DNA from: Spartobacteria bacterium
Lineage (GTDB): Bacteria; Verrucomicrobiota; Verrucomicrobiia; Chthoniobacterales; UBA10450
Assembly (NCBI GenBank): GCA_003169975.1
Contig: PNAA01000051.1
Location: 1-39,931 of the forward strand
Length of the DNA: 39,931 nt
Direction: 5' to 3'
The notes under the pieces are model-generated. The model searched no databases, had not been told where the DNA came from, and saw nothing but the letters and a program-made list of their open reading frames with translations. How positions within the stretch are numbered: the stretch's first letter is position 1; each line of letters opens with the position of its first letter. Positions 26,298 through 35,063 of the stretch are shown in pieces. The position numbers and the translations under genes are program-made.

Positions 26298-29200
26298 TTA
26301 GACCCCGGCGGGCTCGGCGACCAACTCACGGACGAGGCCGATGAAATTTTCTCCAAAACGGTCCATCTCAAATTGCTCCTCGAACGTCGCGCGTGCCTGC
26401 TGGCCAAGGAGACGCGCTTCGCTCGGATTCTTGATCAAGCGCTCGATGGCCGCGGCCAATTCCGCGGGCTCTTCCGGCTTCACGAGCAGCCCATTTTTTC
26501 CGTGGCGGATGTATTCCGGCAGGCCGCCCACGGCAGTACTTAAAATCGCCTTCCCGAGGCTCATCGCTTCCAGAACTGTGACGGGCATGGCTTCATCACG
26601 CGAGGCGCAGACGAGCACATCGGCATCTGCGAGGAGAGCGAGCGCTTTGGCATGGTCAGTTTCTCCGGAGATTTGCAGATTCTCCACGTCCCGTCCAAGC
26701 GCGTAAACTTCGACCGCAAAGGAGGGATCCATCACCCGGCCCGCGATTTGGAATTGGGCGCGCTTTTGCAGCGCCTTAGGCAGGAGCCGCAGTGCCTCCG
26801 TGTAAACGTCCTGCCCTTTGCGCGGTTCGATGCTGCCCAAAAGCAGGAACCGCAGTTCACCGTCCTGTCGGGCAATCGCATGCTCGCCGCTCGGGAGAAG
26901 ATCGGGAATGCCGTAGGGAATGCAGCGCGGCGTGTGCTCGGTAAATGGCCGATACACCGCCGCGGTGGCTGCGGAAGGCGTAAAGATCACATCCGCCTCC
27001 CGAACCGAGAGGCGCAGGTTCACGTCCTCCCGGAGATAATGTTCGCCGACCAGCGTCTCGTGCATCCACCAGAGCGCCGGCACTCCCTGCTTTTTTGCCG
27101 CGCGCACCGCCGGCCATCCGCGGATGGTGTTCGCGAGCAGAGCGTCGTAAGGGCGCAAGAAATCTTGAAACGATTCGTGTCCCTTCATGATCAGTGGATC
27201 GATAATCAGCGGGATGCCTTCGGTTTGGTAGGCGGCCCTTAGCGGTCCATCCTCTGGCGCCATCACCGTGACGAAAAAGCCGTGCGCCAGGCACCAGCGC
27301 GCCAGGTGGAGGAGCAGAATCGGCGCGCCGCTCCGGCTGAGATCGTGGGAGACGAAGAGAAGATCGAGTTGCGACTTTGCCTCCGCGCGGTTGCGGGCAA
27401 ACATCCGGATCGGTGTCGGCGAATCGGCGTAGAGCCAATCGCGCATGTTATCGGTGAAAAAAGGATCGTGCGTCGCGTCGCCCCCCCAGCGTTTCAACAG
27501 ATAGATCACAGACTTGTCGGGCTTGGCGGGAGCTTCCGCCTTTTCCTCCTCCGCGCCTAACGAAGCATGGCCGACATGTCGCAAAGTGGCGAAGGGGGTG
27601 TAAACACATCGGAGCCCGGCCGCGCGCAGCGAAAAGCAAAGATCGATGTCGGAGTGGAGGATCGGCGTTTCGACGGCGTTAAATTCGCCCACTCGCCGGA
27701 AGTCGTCGGTGCGCACGGCCAGGCAGGCGCCTGAGAGCGCAGAGACGTCGCGGAACGATTGCGCGAAGTTTGTGTGGTCGCTGGAGGCGGCCGGCCATTG
27801 ATGGCAGGCGGTCCCGACCAAACCACGCACGCCGGTGACCAGGCCCGCGTGCTGAATATTTCCGGTTGTATAAAGAAGTTTCGGCGCCACCGCGCCGATC
27901 TCCGGATTCTCCAGCGGCTCGATCAGATTTTGGATCCAATCTGACTGCCCACTCTCGACGTCGTCGTTAAAAAATATCAGGCGCGCTCCAGTCGCCACTT
28001 CGGCGCCGCGATTGCACTTTTCGGAGAAATTAAACGGCTTGTCGTAGCGCACGAGCCGCGCCAGGGGCGCCGCGACCGATTCGAGTGAATCGGCCAGCCG
28101 GCTATTTGTCACGAGAATGATCTCGTAGTCGGGGTAGTTCGTCATTTGCGGCAGCTGCTCCAGGCAGGCGCGCGCCCGTTCCTCCGAATCCGTTGGGATG
28201 ACGAGCGAGACGCGCGGCGTGCCGGCGAGCTTGAGGCGGGCGCGGTTGGCGGTCGGAAGCTCAATGATTTCTGCGTCGAGACCCCGGCGTTGCATCGCGG
28301 CGCCCAAGGCCGCGAGGTTCGTCGCGCGGGCCTGCGGTTTGCCTCCCGCGGAGCCGGAGCCGGGATGCTCGCGCCAGTGATAGAGCACCCGCGGGATATG
28401 ACAGATGGCGCGCGCCTTTTCCGTCGCGCGGAGGGCAAAGTCATAGTCCTGCGAGAGATCGAACTCCTTTCGGAACGAACCCACCTGATCCACCAAACCT
28501 CGCCGATAAGCCGTCAGATGGCCGAGATACATGCAGGAAAGAAGCAACTCGGGGCTCCATTCCGGTTTGAAGAAAGGTGAATGCCGCTGCTCGTTCACGC
28601 CGAGGCGATCCTCGTCGCTGTAAAACACATCGCTCTCGGGGAAGGCCATGATCGTGCGCGCGACCTCGTGGAGCGCGAACGGTGCCAGCAGATCATCGTG
28701 GTCGACGCACGCGAAAAAATCCCCGGTGGCCAATTCGAGGGCGCGATTCGTGTTTTCGGCGATTCCAAGATTGGCCGGAAGGCGGGTGATATTGATTCGC
28801 GGATCGGAAGCGGCGCGCTGTTGCTCCAGCACCGCCAGAGTCCCGGCGTCGGTCGACCCGCCGTCGACCATGCACAGCTGCCAGTTCGCGTAGGTTTGCG
28901 CCCGCACCGACGCGATCATTTCCTCGAGGAATTTCGCCGGCGTATTATGCACGGGCAGGAGCAGGCTGATCGTCGGCGCGTTCGGCCATTGCGTGTTCTC
29001 TCGCCGCTGCGCCTCCAGCCCCGCCTTGTCCGGCTCATATTGCGCGATCCACGCCGCATAGCGTTCATGGGCGTTCGCGCTTCCCCATGTGTCCTGTTTC
29101 CGGGCTTTGTTTCGCGAATCGGCCTTGGCCACAGCCGGCGGCGTCGCTTTCCGGCCCAGGAGATTCCCCGGGACGCGCTTGATTTCGCGCAGGATTCTTT

Positions 29201-30356
29201 CGGAGATCGGGCGCTGTTTTTTGGCCGCCTTCTCGTTAGGCAGTTGAAAGCATCTTCCCTTTTTCCGGCACGCCTCTCTCGCAATCTTCAAGATCTGTTT
29301 CTGCTCCGTCGCCTGAAGCTTGTATTTGTTTCGCTCGGTTTCGCAGTGCCGTAGTTGCTCGATCTGCGTGTTTCGCTCGGTTTCGCAGCGCTGTAGTTGC
29401 TCGAGCTGCGTGTCCATCACGAACTGCGCTTTCGCGCGATCGCGCTGCAAGGATTCGCGATCACGCTGCCAGGCTTCGACTCGCGGTTGGAGATCTCCGA
29501 TCATTCGCGCCTGCTCATCCATGACTCTTTGTGCTTCCCTGCGATCGGCCAGAATGGAATCGATCCAGACCTGACGCGCCCTGAGCGAGGCAACTTCCCG
29601 CGTCGCCTTCGTCGCAAGCTTTTGCGCTTCGGTCCGTTCCGCCGCGAGCAGGTAAAGGTAGCCGAGCGATGACGCCCGCTCTTGCGGGAAAAGCCAGTCG
29701 TATTGCGGGCCGATCGGTTTGGTCTTTGGGCCGACCGTCGCCACGCCCAAACCAAGGCCGGCGGAAAACCTGACCGCATGGCGACTGGCTGTCCATTTGT
29801 CCCACACCGTCCCGGGTGCGTCCGAACGTTGGAGAGAAATTCCGTGAAACAGAACCAGCCCGTCCCGTGACAAAACCGGCTCATAGCTCGACAAAAGCCG
29901 CTCGAGTTCAGCCCCCGAATCGATCTCGTCGATAAACAAAATATCGACCTTATCGACCCCGCGAGCGGTCAGCCTCGACGCGAAGTTCGTCCAAGGCTCC
30001 GAAACCAGCTCGCTCGTTTCTCCGTACAACTCGTTTCCGGATTCAAGGCCGCGTACCCAGGCGTCTTCGTCGTCCTGGTTCTCTTCCACGTCTCGCCGCA
30101 GAGCGAGGCAACGGGTGGTCAGGCGCGCTTCCCTGGCTGCCTGACAGAACGCGAAATGGATTTGCCCTTCGCCGAACCCAAGAGTAACGACCGAACTCGG
30201 CTTCGTGAGTGAAACAAGATCATAAGTCAGCGGCAAATAAGACGCGGTCGGTCCTCCCGTGTACCACTCTGGATGAAATTCATGCAGGCTGGGTAGCTTC
30301 TCAAACATAAAGGGTGCGCGGAAGTGCTCTGGCTCCGAACCGAGGCGACGGCGCAT
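26298..30356 (-). CDS. 1352-residue fusion: methyltransferase-like domain, coiled coil, two GT2 domains, GT4 domain
   Basis: First gene of the operon. Starts at ATG 30356 or ATG 30308 (MFEKLPSLHEFHPEW). Residues about 50-215 form a class I methyltransferase-like fold (SVVTLGFGEGQIHFAFCQ, DILFIDEIDSG, GLVLFHGI) whose motifs are eroded. Residues about 235-365 are a Gln/Glu/Arg-rich coiled coil with a duplicated 14-residue unit. A GT2 domain follows from about 455 (PTISLLLPVHNTP, FACVDHDDLLAPF, LSQDYDFAL), and a second from about 712 (PRVSLVIPTDS, FFNDDVESGQSDW, HSDIDLCFSLRAAG). From about 1000 a GT4/GT-B domain has LLFVSHDLSRSGAP, LLLGSIEPRKGQDVY and the E-x7-E-type AMPVTVLEAMSLGKA, then GGLPEYI. 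The protein should build several linkages of one glycan. No membrane segments. Confidence 0.88.
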   Translation of the reverse strand: MRRRLGSEPEHFRAPFMFEKLPSLHEFHPEWYTGGPTASYLPLTYDLVSLTKPSSVVTLGFGEGQIHFAFCQAAREARLTTRCLALRRDVEENQDDEDAWVRGLESGNELYGETSELVSEPWTNFASRLTARGVDKVDILFIDEIDSGAELERLLSSYEPVLSRDGLVLFHGISLQRSDAPGTVWDKWTASRHAVRFSAGLGLGVATVGPKTKPIGPQYDWLFPQERASSLGYLYLLAAERTEAQKLATKATREVASLRARQVWIDSILADRREAQRVMDEQARMIGDLQPRVEAWQRDRESLQRDRAKAQFVMDTQLEQLQRCETERNTQIEQLRHCETERNKYKLQATEQKQILKIAREACRKKGRCFQLPNEKAAKKQRPISERILREIKRVPGNLLGRKATPPAVAKADSRNKARKQDTWGSANAHERYAAWIAQYEPDKAGLEAQRRENTQWPNAPTISLLLPVHNTPAKFLEEMIASVRAQTYANWQLCMVDGGSTDAGTLAVLEQQRAASDPRINITRLPANLGIAENTNRALELATGDFFACVDHDDLLAPFALHEVARTIMAFPESDVFYSDEDRLGVNEQRHSPFFKPEWSPELLLSCMYLGHLTAYRRGLVDQVGSFRKEFDLSQDYDFALRATEKARAICHIPRVLYHWREHPGSGSAGGKPQARATNLAALGAAMQRRGLDAEIIELPTANRARLKLAGTPRVSLVIPTDSEERARACLEQLPQMTNYPDYEIILVTNSRLADSLESVAAPLARLVRYDKPFNFSEKCNRGAEVATGARLIFFNDDVESGQSDWIQNLIEPLENPEIGAVAPKLLYTTGNIQHAGLVTGVRGLVGTACHQWPAASSDHTNFAQSFRDVSALSGACLAVRTDDFRRVGEFNAVETPILHSDIDLCFSLRAAGLRCVYTPFATLRHVGHASLGAEEEKAEAPAKPDKSVIYLLKRWGGDATHDPFFTDNMRDWLYADSPTPIRMFARNRAEAKSQLDLLFVSHDLSRSGAPILLLHLARWCLAHGFFVTVMAPEDGPLRAAYQTEGIPLIIDPLIMKGHESFQDFLRPYDALLANTIRGWPAVRAAKKQGVPALWWMHETLVGEHYLREDVNLRLSVREADVIFTPSAATAAVYRPFTEHTPRCIPYGIPDLLPSGEHAIARQDGELRFLLLGSIEPRKGQDVYTEALRLLPKALQKRAQFQIAGRVMDPSFAVEVYALGRDVENLQISGETDHAKALALLADADVLVCASRDEAMPVTVLEAMSLGKAILSTAVGGLPEYIRHGKNGLLVKPEEPAELAAAIERLIKNPSEARLLGQQARATFEEQFEMDRFGENFIGLVRELVAEPAGV
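27555..27563 (-). repeat. TCGTTAGGC word, inside the large glycosyltransferase fusion
   Basis: Exact minus-strand copy, read in the gene as Ser-Leu-Gly (HASLGAEE). Confidence 0.8.
29233..29241 (+). repeat. TCGTTAGGC word, inside the large fusion after the coiled coil
   Basis: Exact plus-strand copy; the gene reads its complement as Pro-Asn-Glu (QLPNEK). Confidence 0.8.
29329..29412 (-). repeat. Two tandem 42-bp repeats inside the coiled coil
   Basis: Units 29329-29370 and 29371-29412 differ at only a few bases. Each encodes 14 residues (four turns), reading CETERNTQIEQLRH and its neighbour, so copy-number change would keep both frame and heptad register. Confidence 0.75.
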
Positions 30357-30386
30357 CCACAGATCGTTGCACGGACATGAACTGTG

Positions 30387-30415
30387 AATATATAAGCCCG
30401 GCGCGCAAGTTTCGA
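30387..30415 (-). promoter_or_regulatory. Candidate promoter of the glycan operon
   Basis: On the minus strand TCGAAA (30410-30415), a 17-nt spacer and TATATT (30387-30392, five of six consensus) lie about 30 bp before ATG 30356, within the 146-bp divergent intergenic region. Confidence 0.4.
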
Positions 30416-30502
30416 GCGCTCGTTTTCGCCGAGTGATTCTGGTGGATCGGACTCTTTATTTCGCTAACCTCCGGGCGGAATCTGAACCGGAAAACCAACC
30501 TC

Positions 30503-31576
30503 GTGTCTCTCCACGTTTTTATCGCTAACGGCAGTCCCATCCCGATGACCACCCGTTATCGCTGCCTGCACTTGAGTGAGCAACTTCAGATGCTCGGCCA
30601 TCGCACGGAGATCGTGGACTGGTGGGACGAAACGAAGGTCGACCCAGAGAGGCCGCTTCAATTCGACATCATTGTTCTCTATCGCCTGATGATATCTCCG
30701 GCGTTGGAGCGCTTGATCACAGCGGCGCAGCGCCTCGGCAAGCCGGTTATCTTCGATACCGACGACCTTGTTTTCGAGCCTGACCTGATTTCAGCGCATC
30801 GGGCGGTCCGGGATCTCAGCGAACCCGACCAAAGGCTTTACGCCGAGGGTGTGGGTCGTTACTTGATGAGCTTGCAAGCCAGCGATGCGGTGATGACATC
30901 CACCCCCGTCCTGGCAGAATTGGCGCGGCGGCGAGGAAAGAAAGCTTTCGTGCATCGCAACAGTCTTGGCCTTGAGATGCTGGCGCTCGGGCGTGAGTTA
31001 TACGAAAAACGGCCCAGGGATGCCGGAACCCCATCCGTCGTGATCGGCTATGGCAGCGGGACGCACACGCACGATGTGGACTTTAGGGAGGCGGCCAACG
31101 CGCTCGTGCAACTGCTTACCAGGTTTCCTCGGCTGGAGCTTTGGCTTGTGGGTCCACTCACTATCTCGCAATCCTTGGAAAGCTTTGGCCAGCGGGTGCG
31201 CCGGTTTCCGCTGACGGACTGGCCCCGCTGGTTTGAATTAGAGAGTCAGATGGATATAGCTCTGGCGCCTTTGGAAATGGGAAACATTTTTTGCCGGGCC
31301 AAGAGCGAGATCAAGTTTGTCGAAGCGGGCGCAGTCGGCGTGCCGATCGTAGGGTCGGACGTGGATCCGTACCGCGACTCCATCACTCCCGGCAAAGACG
31401 GGCTCCTCGCAGCGAGCGAAAAGGATTGGATCGAAGCGCTTTCCTCATTAATCGAAAATCCCGAGCGCAGAACAGAAATGAGCGCGCACGCAAGAGAAAC
31501 GATCTTGCAACGTTACAGCCCGCAGGCCCGCGCCGCGGATCTCGCTCTCATCCTGCCGGAGCTGGAGAAAGTTTGA
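30503..31576 (+). CDS. GT-B (GT4-like) glycosyltransferase
   Basis: 357 residues from GTG 30503, first of three plus-strand genes diverging from the operon. The N-terminal half has TRYRCLHLSEQLQMLGH and FDIIVLYRL, then KPVIFDTDDLVFEPD, as in GT4-like enzymes found in glycan clusters. The C-terminal half has IGYGSGTHTHDVDF, LELWLVGP, IALAPLEMGNIFCRAKSEIKFVEAG split into its blocks, and GVPIVGSD-DPYRD, where the Glu of KFVEAG takes the nucleotide-ribose binding position. ALSSLIENPERRTEMSAHA is the usual C-terminal helix. Donor and acceptor unknown. The stop overlaps a possible TTG start of the next gene. Confidence 0.8.
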   Translation: MSLHVFIANGSPIPMTTRYRCLHLSEQLQMLGHRTEIVDWWDETKVDPERPLQFDIIVLYRLMISPALERLITAAQRLGKPVIFDTDDLVFEPDLISAHRAVRDLSEPDQRLYAEGVGRYLMSLQASDAVMTSTPVLAELARRRGKKAFVHRNSLGLEMLALGRELYEKRPRDAGTPSVVIGYGSGTHTHDVDFREAANALVQLLTRFPRLELWLVGPLTISQSLESFGQRVRRFPLTDWPRWFELESQMDIALAPLEMGNIFCRAKSEIKFVEAGAVGVPIVGSDVDPYRDSITPGKDGLLAASEKDWIEALSSLIENPERRTEMSAHARETILQRYSPQARAADLALILPELEKV

Positions 31577-31590
31577 GGGTCCCACTTTTG

Positions 31591-32643
31591 ATGAACTGGC
31601 TCGTGCCCGAGCCCTTTCCCGGCGCCGGCGGCGACATCGGGTTGTTTCGACTTACCCGCTATCTGGCGGAGTTCGGGCACGAATGCAATGTTTATGTCAT
31701 TCACTACGAGCTGATGAACGAATGGACCACCGAAGAGATCCGCTTTTATATCCGCGAACACTTCGGACCCACGCGCGCGCAGTACCACCAATGGACCGGA
31801 AGAATCGGCGACGCGGATTGCACTTTCGCCACCTTTTGGCCGACGGTTGAAAGCTTGTTGCCTCTCCCAAACGGTGGCAAACGCTACTATCTCGTGCAGG
31901 ACTGGGAGCCGATCTTTTATCCTGATCACGAGGAACATCGCGATCGCGCAGAAAAGACCTATCTCGCCGGACTCCATTGCATCACTCTGGGCCCCTGGGT
32001 GGCGAAGGTCTTACAACAACGTTACAACATCCAGGCGGACTATTTCGACTTTGCCATCGACAACAGAGTTTACTGGCCTCGCCCTGGCCTCCGCGGCCCG
32101 GAACAGCGGGTCTGTTTTTACGCCCGGCCGAAGACGCCACGCCGCGCTTATGGCGTCGGACTCGAAGCCCTCGAATTGGTTCGAGCGCGGCTTCCCGGAG
32201 TCCAGATCGAGTTGTTTGGAACATCGGATCTCTCACCGGCGCCGCCCTCTGGGTTCATGAATCGTGGGATGCTTAGTCACGAGAATCTCGCGAAGCTTTT
32301 CTCGAGTTGCGATGCAGGTCTCGTTTTTTCGCTTACCAATCCTTCCTTTGTGCCGCTCGAAATGATGGCCTGCGGCTGTGCGGTCGTGGAACTGGCGAGC
32401 GAACGTTTCGAAGGGATCCTGACTCACGGCAAAGATTCCTGGCTGGTAGAACTCGATCCGGAAAGGATTGCGGATGGAATTTGCGTTTTGCTGGAAGACC
32501 ACGCCTTGCGTCAGCGCATCGTCGAAAACGGCTGTCGCCGAACGCGGACCATGAGCTGGCGCAAATCCGCGCGGCAAATCGAAGCTATTTTGCTAAAAGA
32601 TGTGCCCGAATCGGAAAGGATACTCGGCAGGGCCCTGCGGTAA
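31591..32643 (+). CDS. GT4 glycosyltransferase, WsaF-like (rhamnosyltransferase-like)
   Basis: 350 residues from ATG 31591; TTG 31573 in the same frame overlaps the preceding stop and is an alternative. LMNWLVPEPFPGAGGDIGLFR resembles the N-terminal loop of WsaF-type transferases (written here only as NWLVP, then GGD-GLFRL), followed by LAEFGHECNVYVIH. YLVQDWEPIFYP and GLHCITLGPWVAKVL fit the same family. The C-terminal domain has VCFYARPKTPRRAYGVGLEAL, SHENLAKLFSSCDAGLVFS and PLEMMACGCAVVEL, the last being the donor-binding Glu region. WsaF transfers rhamnose in S-layer glycans, but the donor here is not established. Same operon as its neighbours (spacing 14 and 9 nt). Confidence 0.78.
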   Translation: MNWLVPEPFPGAGGDIGLFRLTRYLAEFGHECNVYVIHYELMNEWTTEEIRFYIREHFGPTRAQYHQWTGRIGDADCTFATFWPTVESLLPLPNGGKRYYLVQDWEPIFYPDHEEHRDRAEKTYLAGLHCITLGPWVAKVLQQRYNIQADYFDFAIDNRVYWPRPGLRGPEQRVCFYARPKTPRRAYGVGLEALELVRARLPGVQIELFGTSDLSPAPPSGFMNRGMLSHENLAKLFSSCDAGLVFSLTNPSFVPLEMMACGCAVVELASERFEGILTHGKDSWLVELDPERIADGICVLLEDHALRQRIVENGCRRTRTMSWRKSARQIEAILLKDVPESERILGRALR

Positions 32644-32652
32644 TTCAGGCTC

Positions 32653-34605
32653 ATGAAACACCCGATACTAAGGCGCATACCGGGAGCGCGGCAATGGATC
32701 GAAAAGATCGAACGACTTGAGAGTGAGCGAAACCGGCTGGCTCGAAGAGTGGAAAAGCTGGAAGCGCGTTTGGAGTCTTTGCCGGAGAAGCCACAACAGC
32801 CGGGACGCTCTGAGTACAAAGCCGTCTGGACGGCACTATCGGAAACCGCGAGTTCGGCCCAGTGGCACATTGGGGGCGTGAATGAAGAGGCGTGGTTCCA
32901 AGCTACCGGATTGGCAACAAAGGAAACGCTGACGAGCACGGTTGGCATCCATCAGACAGATACCTTCGTTGAGATAGGGTGTGGAGTAGGCCGGGTCGGC
33001 AAGCAGCTCGCGCCGCTCTGCCAGAAGTGGGTCGGCTGTGATGTTTCGCCGCACATGCTTAGCCTGGCCGCCCAGCGGCTTAAGGGATTCCCGAATGTGG
33101 AGCTGCATGAAATCAGTGGGTTTGACCTTCAGCCACTGGCGAACAGATCGGCGGACGTCGTCTATTCGACTGTCGTCTTTATGCATCTGGAGGAATGGGA
33201 CCGATATAACTATGTCCTGGAAGCCTGTCGCGTGCTCCGGCCGGGCGGCAGAATCTATATCGACAATGTCAATCTCTGTTCGGAGGAGGGCTGGAAGGTG
33301 TTTGAAAGTCATCGGCAGATTCCGCCGGACCAAAGGCCGCCGCACATGACCAAGCATTCGACGGTGGACGAGCTCAAGACCTACCTGCGGCGGGCGGGAT
33401 TCAGGGATATTCGCGCGCGCGAGGTCGACCACTTCGTCCAGGTATGGGGGACAAAAGGAGCCGCTTTGGAAGAACTGTCTTCCCGCCGCTTCGAGGCTTT
33501 GCGTTATGCGCTTGGCGCCTGGACGGAACACATCTTCTGCGCCTATGACCTGGTGGCGCAGTTGCGGCCGCAGCTCGTCGTCGAGCTTGGGACCGATCGT
33601 GGCGAGAGTTACTTTGCCTTCTGCCAATCGGCCTTGGAAAACCGGACCGGCACCCGTTGCTTTGCGATCGACCACTGGCAGGGAGATAGCCATGCCGGGA
33701 GTTATGATGAAACGACCTTTGCCGATGTGACCGCCCACAATCGACTGCATTACGAGGGCTTTTCGACCTTACTTCGCACGACCTTTGATGAGGCGCTTCA
33801 GCGCTTCGGGGCAGAGAGCATTGATTTGCTGCATATCGATGGACATCACACCGAGGAAGCGGTGCGGCATGACGTTGAGGCGTGGCTGCTGAAGCTGCGC
33901 TCCGGCGGCATTCTGCTCATGCACGATGTGACAGTGAGGGGGCGTAACTTTGGGGTTTGGAAAGTATGGGAGGAGCTGACGGCTCGCGGTCGATCGTTCA
34001 CTTTCGCCCAGCCGCCCGGCCTCGGAATTTGGGAGAAGCCGCCGATGCGAGAGCAACCCCCTTTGCTCGAGACGCTTTTTGGACCGGCGAATGAAGAGAG
34101 GGCAGCCGTGCTGCAATCCTACCGGCAGTGCAACGCCGAACTGCAGGCCAGGATCGCAACTCAATGGCGCGATGGAACCATTCGCTCGGCGCCGATGGCG
34201 CGCGAAACCGTCATTCAGTTCTTTTGGAGCAGTGATGGCAGCTACGCGGAGGAAAATTCGACCGATGTCCGCATTGGGCACGAAGAGTGGAAGGATGTGG
34301 CCGTCAAACTGCCGACGGAGACGCCGATCAGAGGATTGCGCATCGACTTTTACAGTCCCCTAACGATGATCGAGATCGCCGTGATCGAGGTCCACGCGGA
34401 GGTGGGGGCGCCGCTTTATCGGGCGGAAAACGCGGCGACTTTCGATTCCATTGCATTGTTAGGGGATTGTCTGCGCCGCTCGCTCGATCCCTTTTGCATC
34501 GAAGTCACGGGCGTCGATCCGCAGCTTCATCTCCCGCCTTTCCCACAGCCGGGGAGAGGACTGGAGGTGCGAATGCGGTTGCGCGTACGAGCGACCGCGA
34601 GCTGA
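32653..34605 (+). CDS. Double methyltransferase with N-terminal coiled coil and C-terminal beta domain
   Basis: 650 residues. Residues about 15-45 form a short coiled coil (IEKIERLESERNRLARRVEK). The first class I methyltransferase, from about residue 100, has TFVEIGCGVGRVGKQLAP, VGCDVSPHML and VLRPGGRIYIDNV. The second, from about 305, has VVELGTDRGESYFAFCQ, CFAIDHWQGD, LLHIDGHHTEEAV and GGILLMHDVTVRG (Methyltransf_24 type). Its glycine loop and catalytic His/Asp residues are all present. The last 150 residues are beta-rich with no known motif. The second domain is the intact relative of the eroded N-terminal domain of the large fusion. It may methylate or cap the glycan; the acceptor is unknown. 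Confidence 0.8.
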   Translation: MKHPILRRIPGARQWIEKIERLESERNRLARRVEKLEARLESLPEKPQQPGRSEYKAVWTALSETASSAQWHIGGVNEEAWFQATGLATKETLTSTVGIHQTDTFVEIGCGVGRVGKQLAPLCQKWVGCDVSPHMLSLAAQRLKGFPNVELHEISGFDLQPLANRSADVVYSTVVFMHLEEWDRYNYVLEACRVLRPGGRIYIDNVNLCSEEGWKVFESHRQIPPDQRPPHMTKHSTVDELKTYLRRAGFRDIRAREVDHFVQVWGTKGAALEELSSRRFEALRYALGAWTEHIFCAYDLVAQLRPQLVVELGTDRGESYFAFCQSALENRTGTRCFAIDHWQGDSHAGSYDETTFADVTAHNRLHYEGFSTLLRTTFDEALQRFGAESIDLLHIDGHHTEEAVRHDVEAWLLKLRSGGILLMHDVTVRGRNFGVWKVWEELTARGRSFTFAQPPGLGIWEKPPMREQPPLLETLFGPANEERAAVLQSYRQCNAELQARIATQWRDGTIRSAPMARETVIQFFWSSDGSYAEENSTDVRIGHEEWKDVAVKLPTETPIRGLRIDFYSPLTMIEIAVIEVHAEVGAPLYRAENAATFDSIALLGDCLRRSLDPFCIEVTGVDPQLHLPPFPQPGRGLEVRMRLRVRATAS

Positions 34606-34617
34606 TATTTGGAGGAT

Positions 34618-35061
34618 TTACAGAGGCGGCGCCTTTTCAGCTGCCTCGCGTAGCGGTCTGGAAAGATCACCTTTCACCCGGTCGAGAATCCCGTTGACGA
34701 ACCGTCCGGAATCCGATCCGCCGAACTCCTTCGCGAGTTCGATCGCTTCATTGATCGAGACGACCGGAGGAATGTCGTCGCGGTAGAACATCTCAAAAAT
34801 TCCCAGCCGCAGCACGTTGCGATCGACTGCGGAGATGCGCTTAAACTCATAGTTCTCGCAGTAACGCGTGATGCGTTCATCAATTTCCGGCAGGTGCGCG
34901 AGCATCCCTTCGATCAACGGTTGCGCGAATTGCTGCACACTGGCTTTCGCCGGGCAAAGCGCCCAGAATTCCTCGATCGTCTCCGGCCCGTCGCCGCCGT
35001 GGAGGTCGCGCCAGAAATGGTATTGAAGCGCGGCCCGGCGCGCAGCACGACGTTTCCCCAT
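34618..35061 (-). CDS. nusB: Transcription antitermination protein NusB
   Basis: 147 residues, the usual size. NusB binds boxA RNA with S10 (NusE) in rRNA antitermination. Seen: the basic N-terminus GKRRAARRAALQ, the helix ITRYCENYEFKRISAVDRNVLRLG and the family core VVSINEAIELAKEFGGSDSGRFVNG read as INEAIELAK and GRFVNGILD. It begins 2 nt after the ribH stop, so it is the last gene of the ribBA-ribH-nusB operon, a common bacterial arrangement. Convergent with the methyltransferase gene at only 12 bp. Confidence 0.93.
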   Translation of the reverse strand: MGKRRAARRAALQYHFWRDLHGGDGPETIEEFWALCPAKASVQQFAQPLIEGMLAHLPEIDERITRYCENYEFKRISAVDRNVLRLGIFEMFYRDDIPPVVSINEAIELAKEFGGSDSGRFVNGILDRVKGDLSRPLREAAEKAPPL

Positions 35062-35063
35062 GG

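Noticed and set aside
31291-31590. Plus-strand upstream extension of the WsaF-like gene
   Set aside because: It lies within the preceding glycosyltransferase gene in another frame and has no family similarity; the protein proper begins at or near 31591.
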